From Branchiostoma floridae (taxonomy: Eukaryota; Chordata; Leptocardii; Amphioxiformes; Branchiostomatidae), in the NCBI RefSeq assembly GCF_000003815.2, contig NC_049985.1, forward strand, positions 11,822,019-11,886,018: a stretch of 64,000 nucleotides of DNA, read 5' to 3'. The notes below the pieces were generated by a model. It was not told where the DNA came from. It ran no database searches and saw nothing but the letters and a program-made list of their open reading frames with translations. The position numbers were made by a program, and so were the translations under genes. Positions 22,800 through 36,300 of the stretch are shown piece after piece (the stretch's first letter is position 1; every line of letters starts with the position of its first letter).

Positions 22800-25662
22800 T
22801 TACCAGAGCCTTGCAAGAAAGACTCCAACACCAAGGAGTACATAGCTCACTGTTGCAGACAACTCGCTGGTGCTAGCCTGCACGATTTCTTTCGCTCTCT
22901 TCCGAGCGACTGCGTTGTTTGGGTTCAGCCCGTCAAACCACTGCGTCATGCACGGCTCTGTGTCGGCGACTACGGTGAAGGATCCGTCCCAGATTTTCTG
23001 ACAGAAGTTTGTGGCGTCGCCAAAATATTTCTTGAAAGTCTTGCACTGGTTCCCACGTGGACACTCATTTACTCCTAAAACAAACAAGACAATTGTGTTA
23101 CATTGACTACTCCTTTCAATTGTCCTTTGTAACTTTTAAGTAAGCTTGTAGTAATGGCTGCTGTAAGCAAACAAACCAGAAATAAAACTATGATTCATGA
23201 TTGAATGGGTAACGGCATCAAATCAAAAATAGTCATTATGGAATACATATTGAATATTCAAGTGGATATACTGGAAGACATGAAATCTAGAGGTCACCAG
23301 TTTGACTCATGACATTGCTGGCTAGACTTGCATTTTATTTATTTTCATTTTTTTTATTTGTTCAGCTGTTTACAAACAGCCAGGGCTGCCCAACTAGCCG
23401 TAGGCTATTGCTAAGGGCTAACCCTGTACATGTTCGCACATGTTCGCACACGACGGGTTATACCGCCCCTTACGGGGTGACACACCCGTCCGGGTGAATG
23501 ATGTAGATCACCATGTGGCTGATACGAGACAGAGGTTCGCCAGGCCTCCATCCGGGTGATTTGAAGTGAATCACCAACTCCCGACAAAAGGATTTGCACC
23601 AACGCACACCGCACCATCGCACGTGTAGGGGTTCTTTAACGTGCATGGGGTATGGCTCTCCCCATACACGGGACCTCCATTTAACGTCCTATCCGAGGGA
23701 CGACTCATTTTTCACTTGAGTAAAGTGAGGAAAGTCGTGTAAAGTGCCTTTCCCAAGGGCACAAGACTTGCAACACGGCAGGCGGATTCGAACCGGCGAC
23801 CTCTCGGTCGCGGGCCGAATACACTACCACTGTGCTACGCGGCCCCACAATAGACTTGCATCCTTGGGGAAAGGCACTTTTTAATGACTTTCCTCATGTC
23901 ACCCATGCATAAAAATGGGTACCTCACTTTGGTTTTATATCTGTATCTGTATCAATATAGCCGGTATAACTGCCCTTTGTAACACACCAACTTTGCAGGC
24001 AGCAGCTGGTTATATCACACTGAAGGAATTGTTATGTTACACCTACCCTTTGCACATCTGACCATAAATGTTGTTTGAAGCTTTCTAGTGAGGATGCATC
24101 TACTAGTTGAAGAGGTAAAAGGCAGTGGAAGGAGAGGGATAGGATCTGCCTCCCAATACCCTGCACATAACAATCTGCTGCCCCCGCAGCCCTCAGAAGT
24201 CTGAAAAGAGACCGATTTTGTTATTCTTACCAGATGTCCAGTTCCATCCCTTCCCCCAGTTTCCAGAGCAGGTCATGTCATCCTTACAGGCCTGCCACCA
24301 TTGGTTACAGTCAGAGGCACATAGCGGCACGTTCACAAACCGCTCATTACGGATCTTCATCTGTATCTGCAATCATGATACAAAGGTCAGTATATAAGGC
24401 TTAATCAAAGTGAGATTCTATATCTAATATACATGTAATACATAGGCTGATAACGATTGATACAGATGTTCCAAACCATACTGCATTTTATGGTATCCCA
24501 TGGGCTTCTACTTGCTTGTAATTGGCCTCCATAGAATTATCTGAATACACACTGTGTCATGTGCAAAGTTGAAATTGATTTTATTACAATATCTTTAATT
24601 GAAAATGCCACCTTTTCTCAACTTTTGGCACAGTTTTCATTGCACTGTGTTTTTCCAATGATTATGTCTCAATACAACACTGTAGTCCTCATCACCCTAA
24701 GTCTCAGCTCTACCCCTGGTCTTTTCACCCTTCTGGGCCCAGGCTTCAACCTTCAGTTGGGTTGGTACCTTGTGTATGTGATACAGAATACACTATGACC
24801 ATGTTGTATTATGTAACAACATACATAACAACAACATATTGTATAACCAACCTTGACTAGCCATGGGCCGAGGTTAGGGGAACACTCGTAGAAGCACATG
24901 TCCTGCATGAAGTGTCGCTCACACGCAGGGGACAGCTGGCCGCAGTGGTGCCACTGGAAGTTGTAGGGGAACAGCTGGTCCTGGTGCATCTTCTCTGTCA
25001 CGTTCCCACGGCAACAGGCGCGGTCCTTCCAAGGGGTACACTGCAAAGACAACAATATCAAAAGTGTCCAAGAGAGAAGTCTGGAAGATTTTGAATACAC
25101 AGGGAACTGAAACTAAGCTTAAATGTTGAAGTAAGTTGGAACGGGTTAGAATGCTCAAATGTTGCCTTAGTTGGAATATTCCATAGCGAGATTTTGTACA
25201 CCTGCGCGTGCTGTTGCCTAGCCAGCTACACTCCTCTGGCCGGCTTACTCTTCTATTTGCTCTATTTCTACGGTTTTCCAGCTACCCGCAGTCTGGTAGA
25301 GACTAATTTTGTACATTGTCTGCTTGTGTTTGTAAGTTTTGTTTGTCTCATGTATTCTTCTGTTTGCACGAAATCAACATAAAAGTTTAACAGTAGTTGA
25401 AGAATCTTAATACGAGACTCTTTACAAGATTATATGTTGTCAGTTTGTCTAAAGATATAATAGAGGCCATTCCATTGAGGTATAGGGGTGTGCATAGTCT
25501 CACCTGCTGATACAGGCTACCCTCCGGCCCTGGCACCTGCTTGTGGTGCATTCCATCCAGACAGCTGTTCAAAAGCTGCTCCTCTGTCTTCCCATCAGTT
25601 GCTGGCTGCTGGCCCATAATGCACCAGGGCAGCAGTAGGATGAGAACAGGAAGTACCCTCAT
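22800..25662 (-). CDS. FOLR: Folate receptor family protein, complete coding region
   Basis: Folate receptors bind folates at the cell surface and bring them in by endocytosis. Coding exons: 25662-25504, 25040-24852, 24366-24231, 23074-22800. Together they are 759 nt, giving 252 residues with matching phases. Residues 1-18 are a signal peptide (VLPVLILLLPW). The cysteine-rich fold shows ACCRGNVT, WHHCGQLSPACERHF, CFYECSPNLGPW, CNQWWQACK and WGKGWNWTSG, all near-identical to the vertebrate family pattern. The C-terminus (ATVSYVLLGVGVFLARLW) is a hydrophobic tail of GPI-anchor-signal type. The start is the first Met before the signal peptide. A SINE lies in the last intron. A related cysteine-rich folate-receptor-domain protein of other function (riboflavin-binding, JUNO) is a remote alternative. 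Confidence 0.93.
23334..23850 (-). mobile_element. tRNA-derived SINE, copy 2, in the folate receptor intron
   Basis: Same family as the copy at 9403-9902. The minus strand starts GTGGGGCCGCGTAGCACAGTGG (A-box region), has a B-box-like GGTTCGAATCC, and shares GGCACTTTACACGACTTTCC. The 3' tail (plus-strand left end) is AT-rich. TAGACTTGCAT flanks it at 23323-23333 and 23851-23861, an 11-bp target duplication. Confidence 0.85.
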
Positions 25663-25664
25663 GT

Positions 25665-26460
25665 CTGTCAGCTTGAAGGAAAAATCACAAGGTCCAAATT
25701 CAACACTCGGATGAATAAATCCATGGTTTTATGTGATAATACCTTGCCATATCGAAATATGTTTTGTCTATTACTAGTAAACTTTCCTGCATTATCATAT
25801 ATCAGAATGTTTATCTTCATAAGTTTCAAGTCAATAACAGAAAACTAACGTTACATAATTACATAACGTTACCAATCAAATTGAATATTCATTTAGTCAA
25901 TTAGTGATAGCAATTTTCAAGACGAAAAACACCAAATAACTTGTCCAAGGACGCCTTAGCATATGTAACAATACAAGAACATGTGCCACTAGAAGCCCTC
26001 TCCCTCCCCATTCTTCTAACATGCTTGCGAACATGTTACTATATCATCAGACAGGGCCAGATGTACAATGTAACAGCTGCAGCTGAAAATGACGCACACG
26101 AGTTTCATGTTTCAGGACACAGTGGCCCAGAAATGTTGACCTTGCACAAAGTTACCCTTTTGCCAATAAAAACACGCACAATAACAAATAGTGGATGCAT
26201 ACATACCGTAAGGAGTAGTTAACAACGGAAATTGTCGGTCATAAAGCGTTGTTTTCTTTCTGTATGTTCATGCAAATTACGCAAGATGAGCACATGGAAA
26301 ACTCCATTGCAAACCGCCGGCTGCACGTGACAACTAGTACAGGGTTTTCACAGACATTCTAAATAGTCTAAACGCTCCACATACCTCTAGGATTGTCGAC
26401 GAAGGTCTAGAGACGAACACAGCGATCTTGAACTAAATCTAGAAGCTGGTAAACAGCCTG
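25665..26460 (-). promoter_or_regulatory. Likely 5' UTR intron, non-coding first exon and promoter zone of the folate receptor gene
   Basis: The minus strand has a donor, CCTAGAG|GTATGTGG, at 26385/26384. An acceptor, CTGACAG|ACATG, lies two bases before the start codon. Joining them gives a short non-coding first exon ending at 26385. A CpG-richer stretch at 26.46-26.56 kb upstream could hold the core promoter. Splice sites are seen; use is inferred. Confidence 0.4.
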
Positions 26461-28635
26461 CACCACTGCCCTGCAAGATCGGCAAGATTTTCGCGCGAAT
26501 CGCATAGAGGTGAAAGGTCATGGGAAAATCGGGGGCACGAAGGGGGCGCGGTCACGCGATATGACATCATTGGCGGGAGTTTTCAAATGTTTCTCCTATG
26601 AGAGTCGATGCAACCACGGACGTTACAAAGGAGGTCCTTGATGCAACTTTGCGTTCCTTCTGTATATCTCCCGACAGGATAAGTTAAAATTCGCTGCAAA
26701 TATTGATGTATTTTAGGTCACACACATAGGAAAGTTTCCTAGACTAGAAAAACAACTGCATACAATGTGGATAGGCCCAGGAAGATTGTGTTTCCGATAT
26801 TTACAGCCCTGAGAAAATTTGGGTTGGTAGGCTGGGATTTTTCTTTTTTAATTCAAGGCCTTAGTATTTTAACAGATATGTCGAATACAGAGTGTAAGGA
26901 AATTTGCAAGGCTACTTGGAACTCTGTTTTGAATTTCACCACAAAGTTTTAAATTTCCATGCCCCTTGGCAGAAGTCATACTAAAAGAAAAGAAAAGGTT
27001 AGTTAGGATGGGTAGGTTTTGTTAGGATTGGTCAGGTAACCAGAAACACATTCTTCTTCTAGGCCCATGCTCTATTTCTCCAGAGTAATTTTGGTACAGC
27101 ATCAAGTTGACTGAAGTTAGACCTTCTTTATTTTAATACTATGACATGCCAACTATCGATCAGCCGCATTGCTGATCAGTGGTAGGGGCAGCATGACACT
27201 ACTTAAACATGGATGCTGCAGTAAGATGAAGACACAAATAACACACGCACACATGAAATCAGTGCATCTTTGTGAATTCTCATGTATTTTGGAATTCTCC
27301 CAATTGTCTTCAGGGCGTGAACACAAACGTGGACGTATGTCTTGGACATATGTATGTATTAAGTTGACAAAACAAAATAAAAATGTGCACCCATCTATTA
27401 TTTGTGAAATAAGCAAAACTTGTCACAAGTGATTATGACATCACACTTGGTGGTTTAACCTGGAAGTTCTCTGGCAACTTGGCATTTGTAATGTTGTGAT
27501 GTTGACAACTACGTATACCCTTACAAAAGACTTCAATGATATTGCTGTAAACGGTTTCAACAAGTGCAAATTCATAGGTCTAGATGTCTGAAACTTCCAG
27601 GCTTAACCAACCAGCATATTGCCTGTGATGCACAAATACCGTATATTGTGTTTTAGACTATATATACATACATACATAACAGATGTTTGTGTTCTCTGAA
27701 GACTTATCACTCAGTCACCATTCAATCACAGCAAAGATTAAGATGCAAACACAGTTTGCAAAGTATGCAACTTAGTTGAAAACACTACATGATATTGCTA
27801 CACATACAATGTACACCATTATGCTTGCATCTTTTAAATGTGTACAGATTTTTCTTATATCATCTAACGAAGCACGGTATTGGTACCTACATGTATTATA
27901 GTACATGTAATACGTATGACACTCAGTGACAGGGTAGAATGTACAGAGACCAATAAACAAATTTTAAAGATTACAGTCGATTTAACAAAGATACATGAAT
28001 ATGCTTCTAAGACTGTTAATTGGAATGTTACAATGAATGATCATGAACAATTCCTAATACATTTGCCCATGAACATAGGAATGTCACAAGCATGCCCAAA
28101 GGTTTTTGTACAAATCAAAATATGCCCATTGAAATTTGGAAAAACAAGCTAAAAAAACACCCAAAAAGGAAACAAAGCGCAAGGTATACAGTAAGTAATA
28201 CTACTAAGTTCAAAATCAATGTTGCAGACAATACACAAGACTTATGTAACTATGGATTTGTCACTCAGTCTTCTTTTGTTACTTAAAATATTTTGAGATC
28301 ATTTAAACATGTATAAAGCAGCAGGTCAAATACACACACATGTAGTTATTTTGAGGCACAACTTGGCAAATGGTAACTGTGTAAGCAGCAATGATACAGA
28401 TGCACACACGTAAATGTAAATATACACAAGACATTGTATATGCACATCACTACGCTATCTTCTACTTACTATTCACAATAGACTTACTTGCAAAATACTC
28501 TGCTACAGTATATGTTCATTTAGCTATTGGTACAGGATGTCAGCAACAAGCATCTGTAATTGGTCAATAGTGATGTCTCATATTTACATACACATATAGT
28601 GCTGACTGTATTTACTGAACATACTATTTGTTGAA

Positions 28636-28712
28636 ACTATCTCATTGAGAAGTTTAAGACTATCTCACTGAGAATCAAGACTATCTCACTGAGAAGTAAG
28701 ACTATCTCATTG
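28636..28712. repeat. Short tandem repeat, about 21-bp unit, four copies
   Basis: Successive ACTATCTCAYTGAGAA blocks are separated by a few bases; the last copy is truncated. Confidence 0.75.
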
Positions 28713-28839
28713 TATGGATGTACTTCAATAATCACAAGTGCTCAAAGGTCCCATTTTCCACTGCACCAGAATTGACTACTAGCAAGCTAGATTTCCATAT
28801 TGTTTAATTCTGTATTTTAAATGTCAACCCAAGTGACAG

Positions 28840-28945
28840 AGGACGCTGGCGAGCTGCCATCAAGCCCCCTCATCTACGTGCGTCTAATCCCCAAGGGATG
28901 GGGAACAGATATTATACTATTAAACCAAATCGTGAGTGAGTGAGA
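28840..28945 (+). mobile_element. Probable LINE 3'-end fragment
   Basis: The plus strand reads NPSDRGRWRAAIKPP, resembling the C-terminal tail of CR1/L2-type reverse-transcriptase proteins. It runs into a GTGAGTGAGTGAG microsatellite, typical of the 3' end of such elements. The fragment is short and the assignment is tentative. Confidence 0.4.
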
Positions 28946-30321
28946 GTTCAGAGTGCAAATCATGACCAGACTGTTTCTGTACATGCACATATACTATATC
29001 AAGTTGACCTTATTTGTCCAATCACTGATAGCATAGAGTCTAACTGATTATTATCTATTGACCATCAAATTAAATGCAAGATATCAAAGGTCAGGCAGAA
29101 CAAATGTGCCACAATACTTGTCCTTAGGTACAATGTGTTTACCATGCAAAATTCATATTACATTAATCTCAGCAGTCCTACAAGAGGGACGGCTTTTGTT
29201 GAATTGTCGACGTCTTGCAATGCTTTTCTATTGGGTAATACAGTACAACATTACATTTGGATGCAGCAGTGCAAAGCTATATCATCTACAATTGGTCAAC
29301 TTGAAAAATACCTTACCATATTTCCTATCATTTCTCTTCATTACAGCACAAAAATATACAACTCCACATCAAATCATACTCCCTACAATTACCTTTTAAT
29401 ACAGCTCTACATATCTATATAATAGTTAGATCCATATAATAGTCAGATCTATATTTATAGGTAACTGTATCTTTAGTGTGCAGCATGTAATGTTAGAATG
29501 TGAAGAAGTGGTCCCTTTGGTGTCAGTCATTATCTGGAAAATAAAACAACATGCTGTATTAGAAATAAAAGCATGTTCATTGAGGTAAGAAAATTCTATG
29601 AACAGGTTTTTGTCTTGGAATTTGGGAAAGAATCTTACTTTTGAATAGAAATGATCTCCTATTGCATTAAGAGTGGAATCTGTGAACATACATATGTAGT
29701 CCTGATTAATCATTGTAGTGGCCCTGATTACCATCCAGACTATTTAGATAGAGGTATTAAGAAGTATTTAGAAGTATTAAGAAATTTGTAACTGTTACAG
29801 TAATTTATTGTGAGAGGTTCTATTGTTAGTGCATGATTGCATGCAATTTGTGTTTTCAAAGCAGTGTTTCCATTCTACCACCTACTGCCACCTATTGTAA
29901 TGTGTTTTTACTAACCAGTATACGGTTAATACTTTCCCAAGCCACATCATTCGTCTGTCAAAAGACCAAAGAAAAGTTGCCACACATGAGTCAAACACAC
30001 CAATTAGTAAACAAGAACAAGATGAGCTAGAAACAAACAAACAAAGACATGTAACAACACCAGTGAAATGGTCAAACAGAACTGTACCAAACCTTACAGT
30101 TTGTGAATGGCATTTTGTTAAGGTTGACAATTGTGGGGAAAATCTAAATGTACAAATACTATAAAGAATCCAAATTCAAATTTAACCTTGAATGACCTGC
30201 TGTAGCACTAATTCTACAGACACAGTCACTTCTAATCTACTAATCTGGTAAACATTAAAAACAATGGGCTTTGAAGCAAAAAATAGGATAACTACGTTCG
30301 ACAAGTCACAAGAATGCTGGT

Positions 30322-33300
30322 TTAACAAATGTCAATACCTTCACAATATGCCCCATCAGCCATCACCAACTGAAGGATCTTGGGATACAGGTGCTCCTTC
30401 TCCTTGCCCAGGATCTGACCTACGACCTTTGGTCCTTCAACCATGTTCTCATCCTCATCTTCATGGAAGGCCTGAGGATGTTTTTGAGAAGTAAGAATCA
30501 GTAAGGAATGGCAAGAAAGAATTTTGGATATGCTATTGTTTGACAACAGCTATAAAGAATACACAGAGTCTTGATATATTTGTTTACCTGCATTATTCCT
30601 TACATATCAGCCAGTTGGGAAGCCAGAGACTCTATAATTAGAACACATACTACTTGATAGATTTAATTTCTGCATGACAGCAATGAAATGTTGTGACATG
30701 TTCAGAATGATTGATTACTTACAAGAAAAATGTGCAGACAAAAAATTGTGATAGGAAATATTAGTCTATGCAACAGATAAATTTGAGTTTTCATTGGTGG
30801 CAATTCAGCGTAACTTCTTTCCAAGGAACATTTAAATGTAAATCACCCATCACTGCTTCAAAGCAGACCAATGATTTTGTTTACCTGGATGGCCTTGTAC
30901 GCCTTGATGAACACATCTGGACCGAGTTCGTCCTCGAGTCGCATTCTGGTCTCCTCCAACCGAGAGAAGACACTGTCATCGTCATCATCATCACTCAGAC
31001 TGTCTCGCTCATCACTCTCACTGTCTGTAGATACAACACAAACAAACTGTTTATATATGCAACACAGACATACTCATGTAGAAAAGAATACATGTAATAT
31101 GCCAATAAATGGAAATATTGCCATGTATAGCTGGCAGGAACAAAGCTGTTACAGCACAATACTGTTGTGGTAAATGCTGGAAAATTAGTACAAACTATAA
31201 CAATCAGGATGCAAGTTATCAACATACAAACATACTATGGGCTGAAACATGCAAACATATATTGAATATGTAATGTCATTATGAAAGAAACACTGATGAT
31301 CCTTTTGGAGTGCTAGAAGTACAATAAAAAACATGATGGTTTAGTCATTAGTATTTAGTTAACAATTTACAGGAATTATAATTCAATGAAACTGGTAAAC
31401 GTAATGACAACTGCTTGGCAAAGACAGACATTGTGGCTCTATGCCTACAGTATCTAAACCAGGGTTCTAGCCAGCGTCCGTCCTTCTGTCCTTTGACAAA
31501 ATTTTGCAGCTGGGGACGGACAATTCCGTCCTGTGACAGACAAAAATTGGCCTGTAATGATATTAAAGAAATGAAAGATCTCCAGAAATTCAGCACAGAT
31601 GCTATGGAACCAAGCTAACACTACTCTATCAGCAAAATTTGCCCCTCAAAATGCAGGAAATAGTGTTTCAAAGGGGATGGATTTCAAAATTTCCCCTGGA
31701 TACCCTAAGATCATTGTGCTTCCGTGCTTGACAAAATTTCCATTCAAAATCCAGGGAATGGCAAAAAAAATTCAGGCTGGCTAGAACACTGATCTAAACT
31801 CATGATCAAGTAACCTTTGGAGTCCTCTAGAGCCTGTCTAAGTAAAGTAAGGAATGTTTTCTCCTCGTCCTCCTCTATATCCTCATCAGCAGTGGACCAG
31901 TAGTCCTCCGGGCTCCCCCTAGCTGATGACAGGTGAAGTACAGGTAAGCCAGGAAGATGAAGGACAGGAAGAGGATTTTCTATACATAAAAATAGAATGG
32001 AAAACTGAACTAAGAACTGGAGGAAATAGCAGAATAGGAACAGAAGACAAGAAGGTCTTAGGGAGCTTTAATTTAGTTTTTATATGTAGAACAGTCTGCA
32101 AACTTTGCATAAAAGAAATCAAAGGTTGCTCTTCGTACAAAAATTACAAACATGAGAAAATAATGACTGTACCAGATTGCCACTCTTCATTAAGGGGTTC
32201 TGCAGGGCTGGAACGACTGTCATCATCTTCCTCCTCCTCCCCTCCCTCCGCTCCCTCTGCTGTCTCTGTCGTGTCCACATCCTTCTCATCCATGTTGTCA
32301 GCTGTGTCCTCCGCCTCGTCACCCCCCTCCTCACCTGGAATTGAAAAAAAATTCCCTTTAAGGTCTGTGTTCCTGTAACTGTAAACTTTGGGCATGATAT
32401 GTACATGTACATAGTCACTTTGGCTCTTTTTTCTAATCTGTAGATCTTCTGTGCTGATCAGTTCATGCTGTTAGTTAATGTAAGTTCAAACCTAGCAATA
32501 GAAGATCAAGGGGGCCAAGAACCCTTCCCTGAGGTACCCACCACTTGTGCTGTCCTCCAGTAGATTTTCCATGGACTCCTTCATCTTGTAGTAGTCCTGT
32601 AGGTCCTCCCCTTCATCACTTGCATCCTTCTCTTCACTGAAAGGTATAAAGGCACAAAAGTCAGTCCAACAAACTAAACAATACAGAATGATGTATACAG
32701 TGCAGTCAGGAACAAGTTTTCACAAAATAGTTCCACTTAACAGACTTCAGCATTATGTCTTTGGATAAGTACTCAACACCTATTTCCTCACTCGGATAAG
32801 GTGAAAATTAGTGCCTAGCTTGGGTTAGGGATGTCCACTCAAATGGGATGTAAAGCTGTAGGACCCATGCTTGAGGAGTGCCCCACCTCTAGCAAGAAAC
32901 TTAAGAAACTTTTCACATTTCCCTGTTGTGTGAGTGTATCAAGCCTATAAAGTCTGGTCTTACTGTAGAACAATTATTCAGAACAATACTCACCCCTCTG
33001 GCTTCTCTTCCCCCTCTGCCTCATCATCTGCATCATCCATGGACAGGCGATGGTCCTCTCCCAGCGGTGTGCCGACATCACCAAGCCCAAGTGAGGCACG
33101 GACGGACGCATGTGCGTGCATCTCATCAAAGAACGGGTTGAGAGCGATGTCTGTCTTGAACAGGCTGCTCAGGTCAGGCATGGAACATGTCCGCAACATC
33201 TGCAAAACGATTCACGAAAGATTCAAAGTTAATCCCAACATTTCCTTCAGCTGAATGTAGTGCAACATATATTTTTAAATGCCACCTAGCAAAACTGAAA

Positions 33301-36300
33301 AGTATTGCAGCCAAACACAATACAGTTACAGGCATGTTTCACTTTCTCAGACATATTGCACATGATTGACAATACCACTGCACATGATGCACAATATAAT
33401 TTCCCTACTTATCATCATCATCTTTTGTACTGCTGAGCTCGCTGAAAAGCGGATTACTAGCAGCTGCGCAAACAAAGGGACGAATGGGGAAAGACGTAGA
33501 CATGTTATAAATAGTTATGTTGCATAACATAGTAAAACTGACCTTGACATTAGGGGAGTCGAAACATCCTGTAGACAGCCCTTCCAGAATCCCTGCTCCT
33601 TTTGCTGTTTCATAACTGTGATGGAACATGAAATAAACAATAAGTTCGAGGTACAACTGTCATCACAAACAATGTCATTTTGAAAAAAGAATAAAAAACA
33701 TTTTGAACTGCATCATACTTACAATGACACTTCCTCGAGTTTCAAGTCATCGTCTTCTTCTTGTTTTTGTTCTTGCTGCTCCTTAGGTTGCACTTTGGTG
33801 AACAGAGGTTTTGCATCTGGGGTTAGATTGGCCAAAAAAAGAAGTCTGATATGGGTGCCATGCAAAACAGTGCATTACAAGACATAAGAGTGCAAAAGAC
33901 AAGAACAGAAAAGTTATTGACATCAAATCATGTGCCATGATTTCAAGATTAACTGCCATACAAAAAGAAAAATTATTTACGAAAAGTACACACCTAGTGT
34001 ATATTGTAAATGCTTTTTCTTTAATATCATCTATCATGTAAGTACAAGAATTAGACAACAGTATGTATGTTGCTTTGCACTACATTATTCAGTAGCTTCA
34101 TACATACAAACCTTTAGTGGGAGTGACCACTCTAGGACTGACAGACTTCGCCCTTGGAGCAGTACCTTCCTTGTCTTCTTTGGTGGGGGTTTTGGCCTGT
34201 TCTTCCCCAGGGGTGGGGGTGGGTGCGTCCTCCTGTGTGGGGCTGGACACCGCAGATTTGGGGCTGGCAGATTTGGGCCGTGGGGACGCGTCAGGCTTGA
34301 CTAACGGTGAGGTTGGTCTGGGGCTGGCCGACTTTGGCCTTGGAGAACGTTGGGTCTTACCATCATCCACAGGAGTGGGAAGTTTCTCAGACTTGTCTGA
34401 AACATAACAAGATCCTTTAATGGGGAAGTTTTGTCATGCATATCACTGAAATTTCATTACACTATAGAGCAAGATAACCTAAAACGTTAGCTTCTAAATC
34501 TACGTATCAAAATAATATACTTAAAATCAGTTCTACCTTTGCTGTCAGTTTCATCCTCTCCTGCCCATGCACCCTTTGTCTTGGGCAGACTGTCCTTAGG
34601 TTCAGTTTTGACACCTTCCTCTGTTGAGACCACCTCTACCCCATCATCCTCTGTAGTTCCAGCCTGGTTGATGGTGATAGTCTTGCCGATAGGGCTGGCA
34701 GCATTCTGTATTGTAATGGTAGCCTTGCCAACAGGCGTCTTGGGCTTCACCACATGGGTGCCCACCAGTGGAGACTTGGAGGGTGCTGAGCCATCTGGCT
34801 TGTCTGAGAAAGAGGCATCAAAAAGGCATGAAATTTATGACTAAAGTGCATAGTAATCTATAGCAGTATGTTGTAGGAACCTTCAAAAGTATGAGACATA
34901 TTTGGATCTTATTAATGTGATAACAAAGGGCCAGTGAAATACTGTAAATGCAGAAATGTTCGCGGTGGATTAATTTTGGTTTTCGCGGTGACCACTTCAC
35001 CGCAAACTTAAAACCACTGCGAACATTTTTCTATCATGGTATTAAACTGCAGTCTATGGCGTTACCGCGAAATTAAAACCACCGCGAAAAGTCCTTTTCC
35101 CCGCTACTGCGAAATTAAAAGCATTTACAGTAAAATATCCTCTATCATTCACATAAAAGTTTGTCTTTTTTGATGACATCTACCAATATTAATTGTAATC
35201 TTCGAGTCAAATGTCTACATGTGTACTCTTTGGATCACAACATCACAGAAACGAATCCCTCATTGGTTGGCATGGCTATGAGTCCTTTTTGTGAGGTCAC
35301 ATCAGTCTGTTGCTAGTTTATCAAACCAAAGAGCATACAATAGACAATTTGTTCAAAGATAACATACAACTAGATTTTCCAGAAAAGAGGAGTTACTCTT
35401 TGGATATGATTTTGGAAATGGTCAGACGTTTCAGACAACCATTCGGTGTCTTTCATCAGTGACACTGTGTCACTGTTACTTGGTATCACAAGCTGCCACA
35501 CTTACCCTCGCCCTTCCCCAGAGGAATGGTGAACTTGACCCCCTTCTGTTCCTCCTGACTCTCCTGGTCCTCCAGCTCCCCCTGGTACCCCTGTAACAGG
35601 GCCATGGTGTCCTCGTTTAGCTCCGCCTCCTGTAGCACGCGCAGCGCCGTGTTCGCCGGCCCGCCCCAGCGCTTACGGTTGTCGTCCTTCGCTATTCCGG
35701 CAGGGTCGGGCTGTCCCCACTTCTTTCTCTCCGCTCCGCCCGCTTTGTTGAATACAAGCACCTTGTCTTCTGCACTAGTGGCTAGATGGGACCAAAAATC
35801 ATTCATGTTGTTAAATGATAAGAAATTACAAATGGCATATTACATGTTGTTAACAAAAAAAAAAACCCAGCAAGACAAAAGCATCAATATAAGAAAAATG
35901 CACTATACTGTGCCCTGCTTTTTGCAGACAACTTAAACACCTTAACCAAAGTAGGAAGTTCTTGTATATCTGTGCATTTCAATAAACAGTGCGGTCTTAA
36001 AAATTAATAGATACCAATGATTCTCCTTCCCAAAAAAAAAAAAAACTAATTATAATTGGTAGACTAGTAGTAAGTATTTGCATGATTTTGTTCCATGAAA
36101 AAGTTAGGTTGCTTACCCTCCATATGTGAGGCCGTCTGCTCCAGAGTCATGGCTATCAGAGGGCTAACAGGCTTGGCTGGCCCTGCCCCCCACTTCTTCC
36201 TGTCACCACCGTTATCATTGGCCAGGTCAGGAGGGTTCAAGTTCAACCTCTTCAGGATCTTCTCTTTCTCTTTCTTCAGCGGGGAGGTGTCTTCGGCCTC

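Larger units (their letters stand above)
26461..30321. other. 3.9-kb interval between folate receptor promoter and NEK1 stop codon
   Basis: No recognisable coding exon. The right part should hold the NEK1 3' UTR; a minus-strand AATAAA at 29804-29809 is a possible polyadenylation signal. It also contains a short tandem repeat (28636-28712) and a fragment resembling a LINE 3' end (28840-28945). The rest is AT-rich. Confidence 0.45.

Noticed and set aside
26767-26952. A 61-residue plus-strand open frame near the folate receptor promoter
   Set aside because: No recognisable motif or splice partner; composition like the surrounding non-coding DNA.
32934-33254. A 106-residue plus-strand open frame
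   Set aside because: Antisense to a NEK1 exon carrying the conserved LRTCSMPDL motif.
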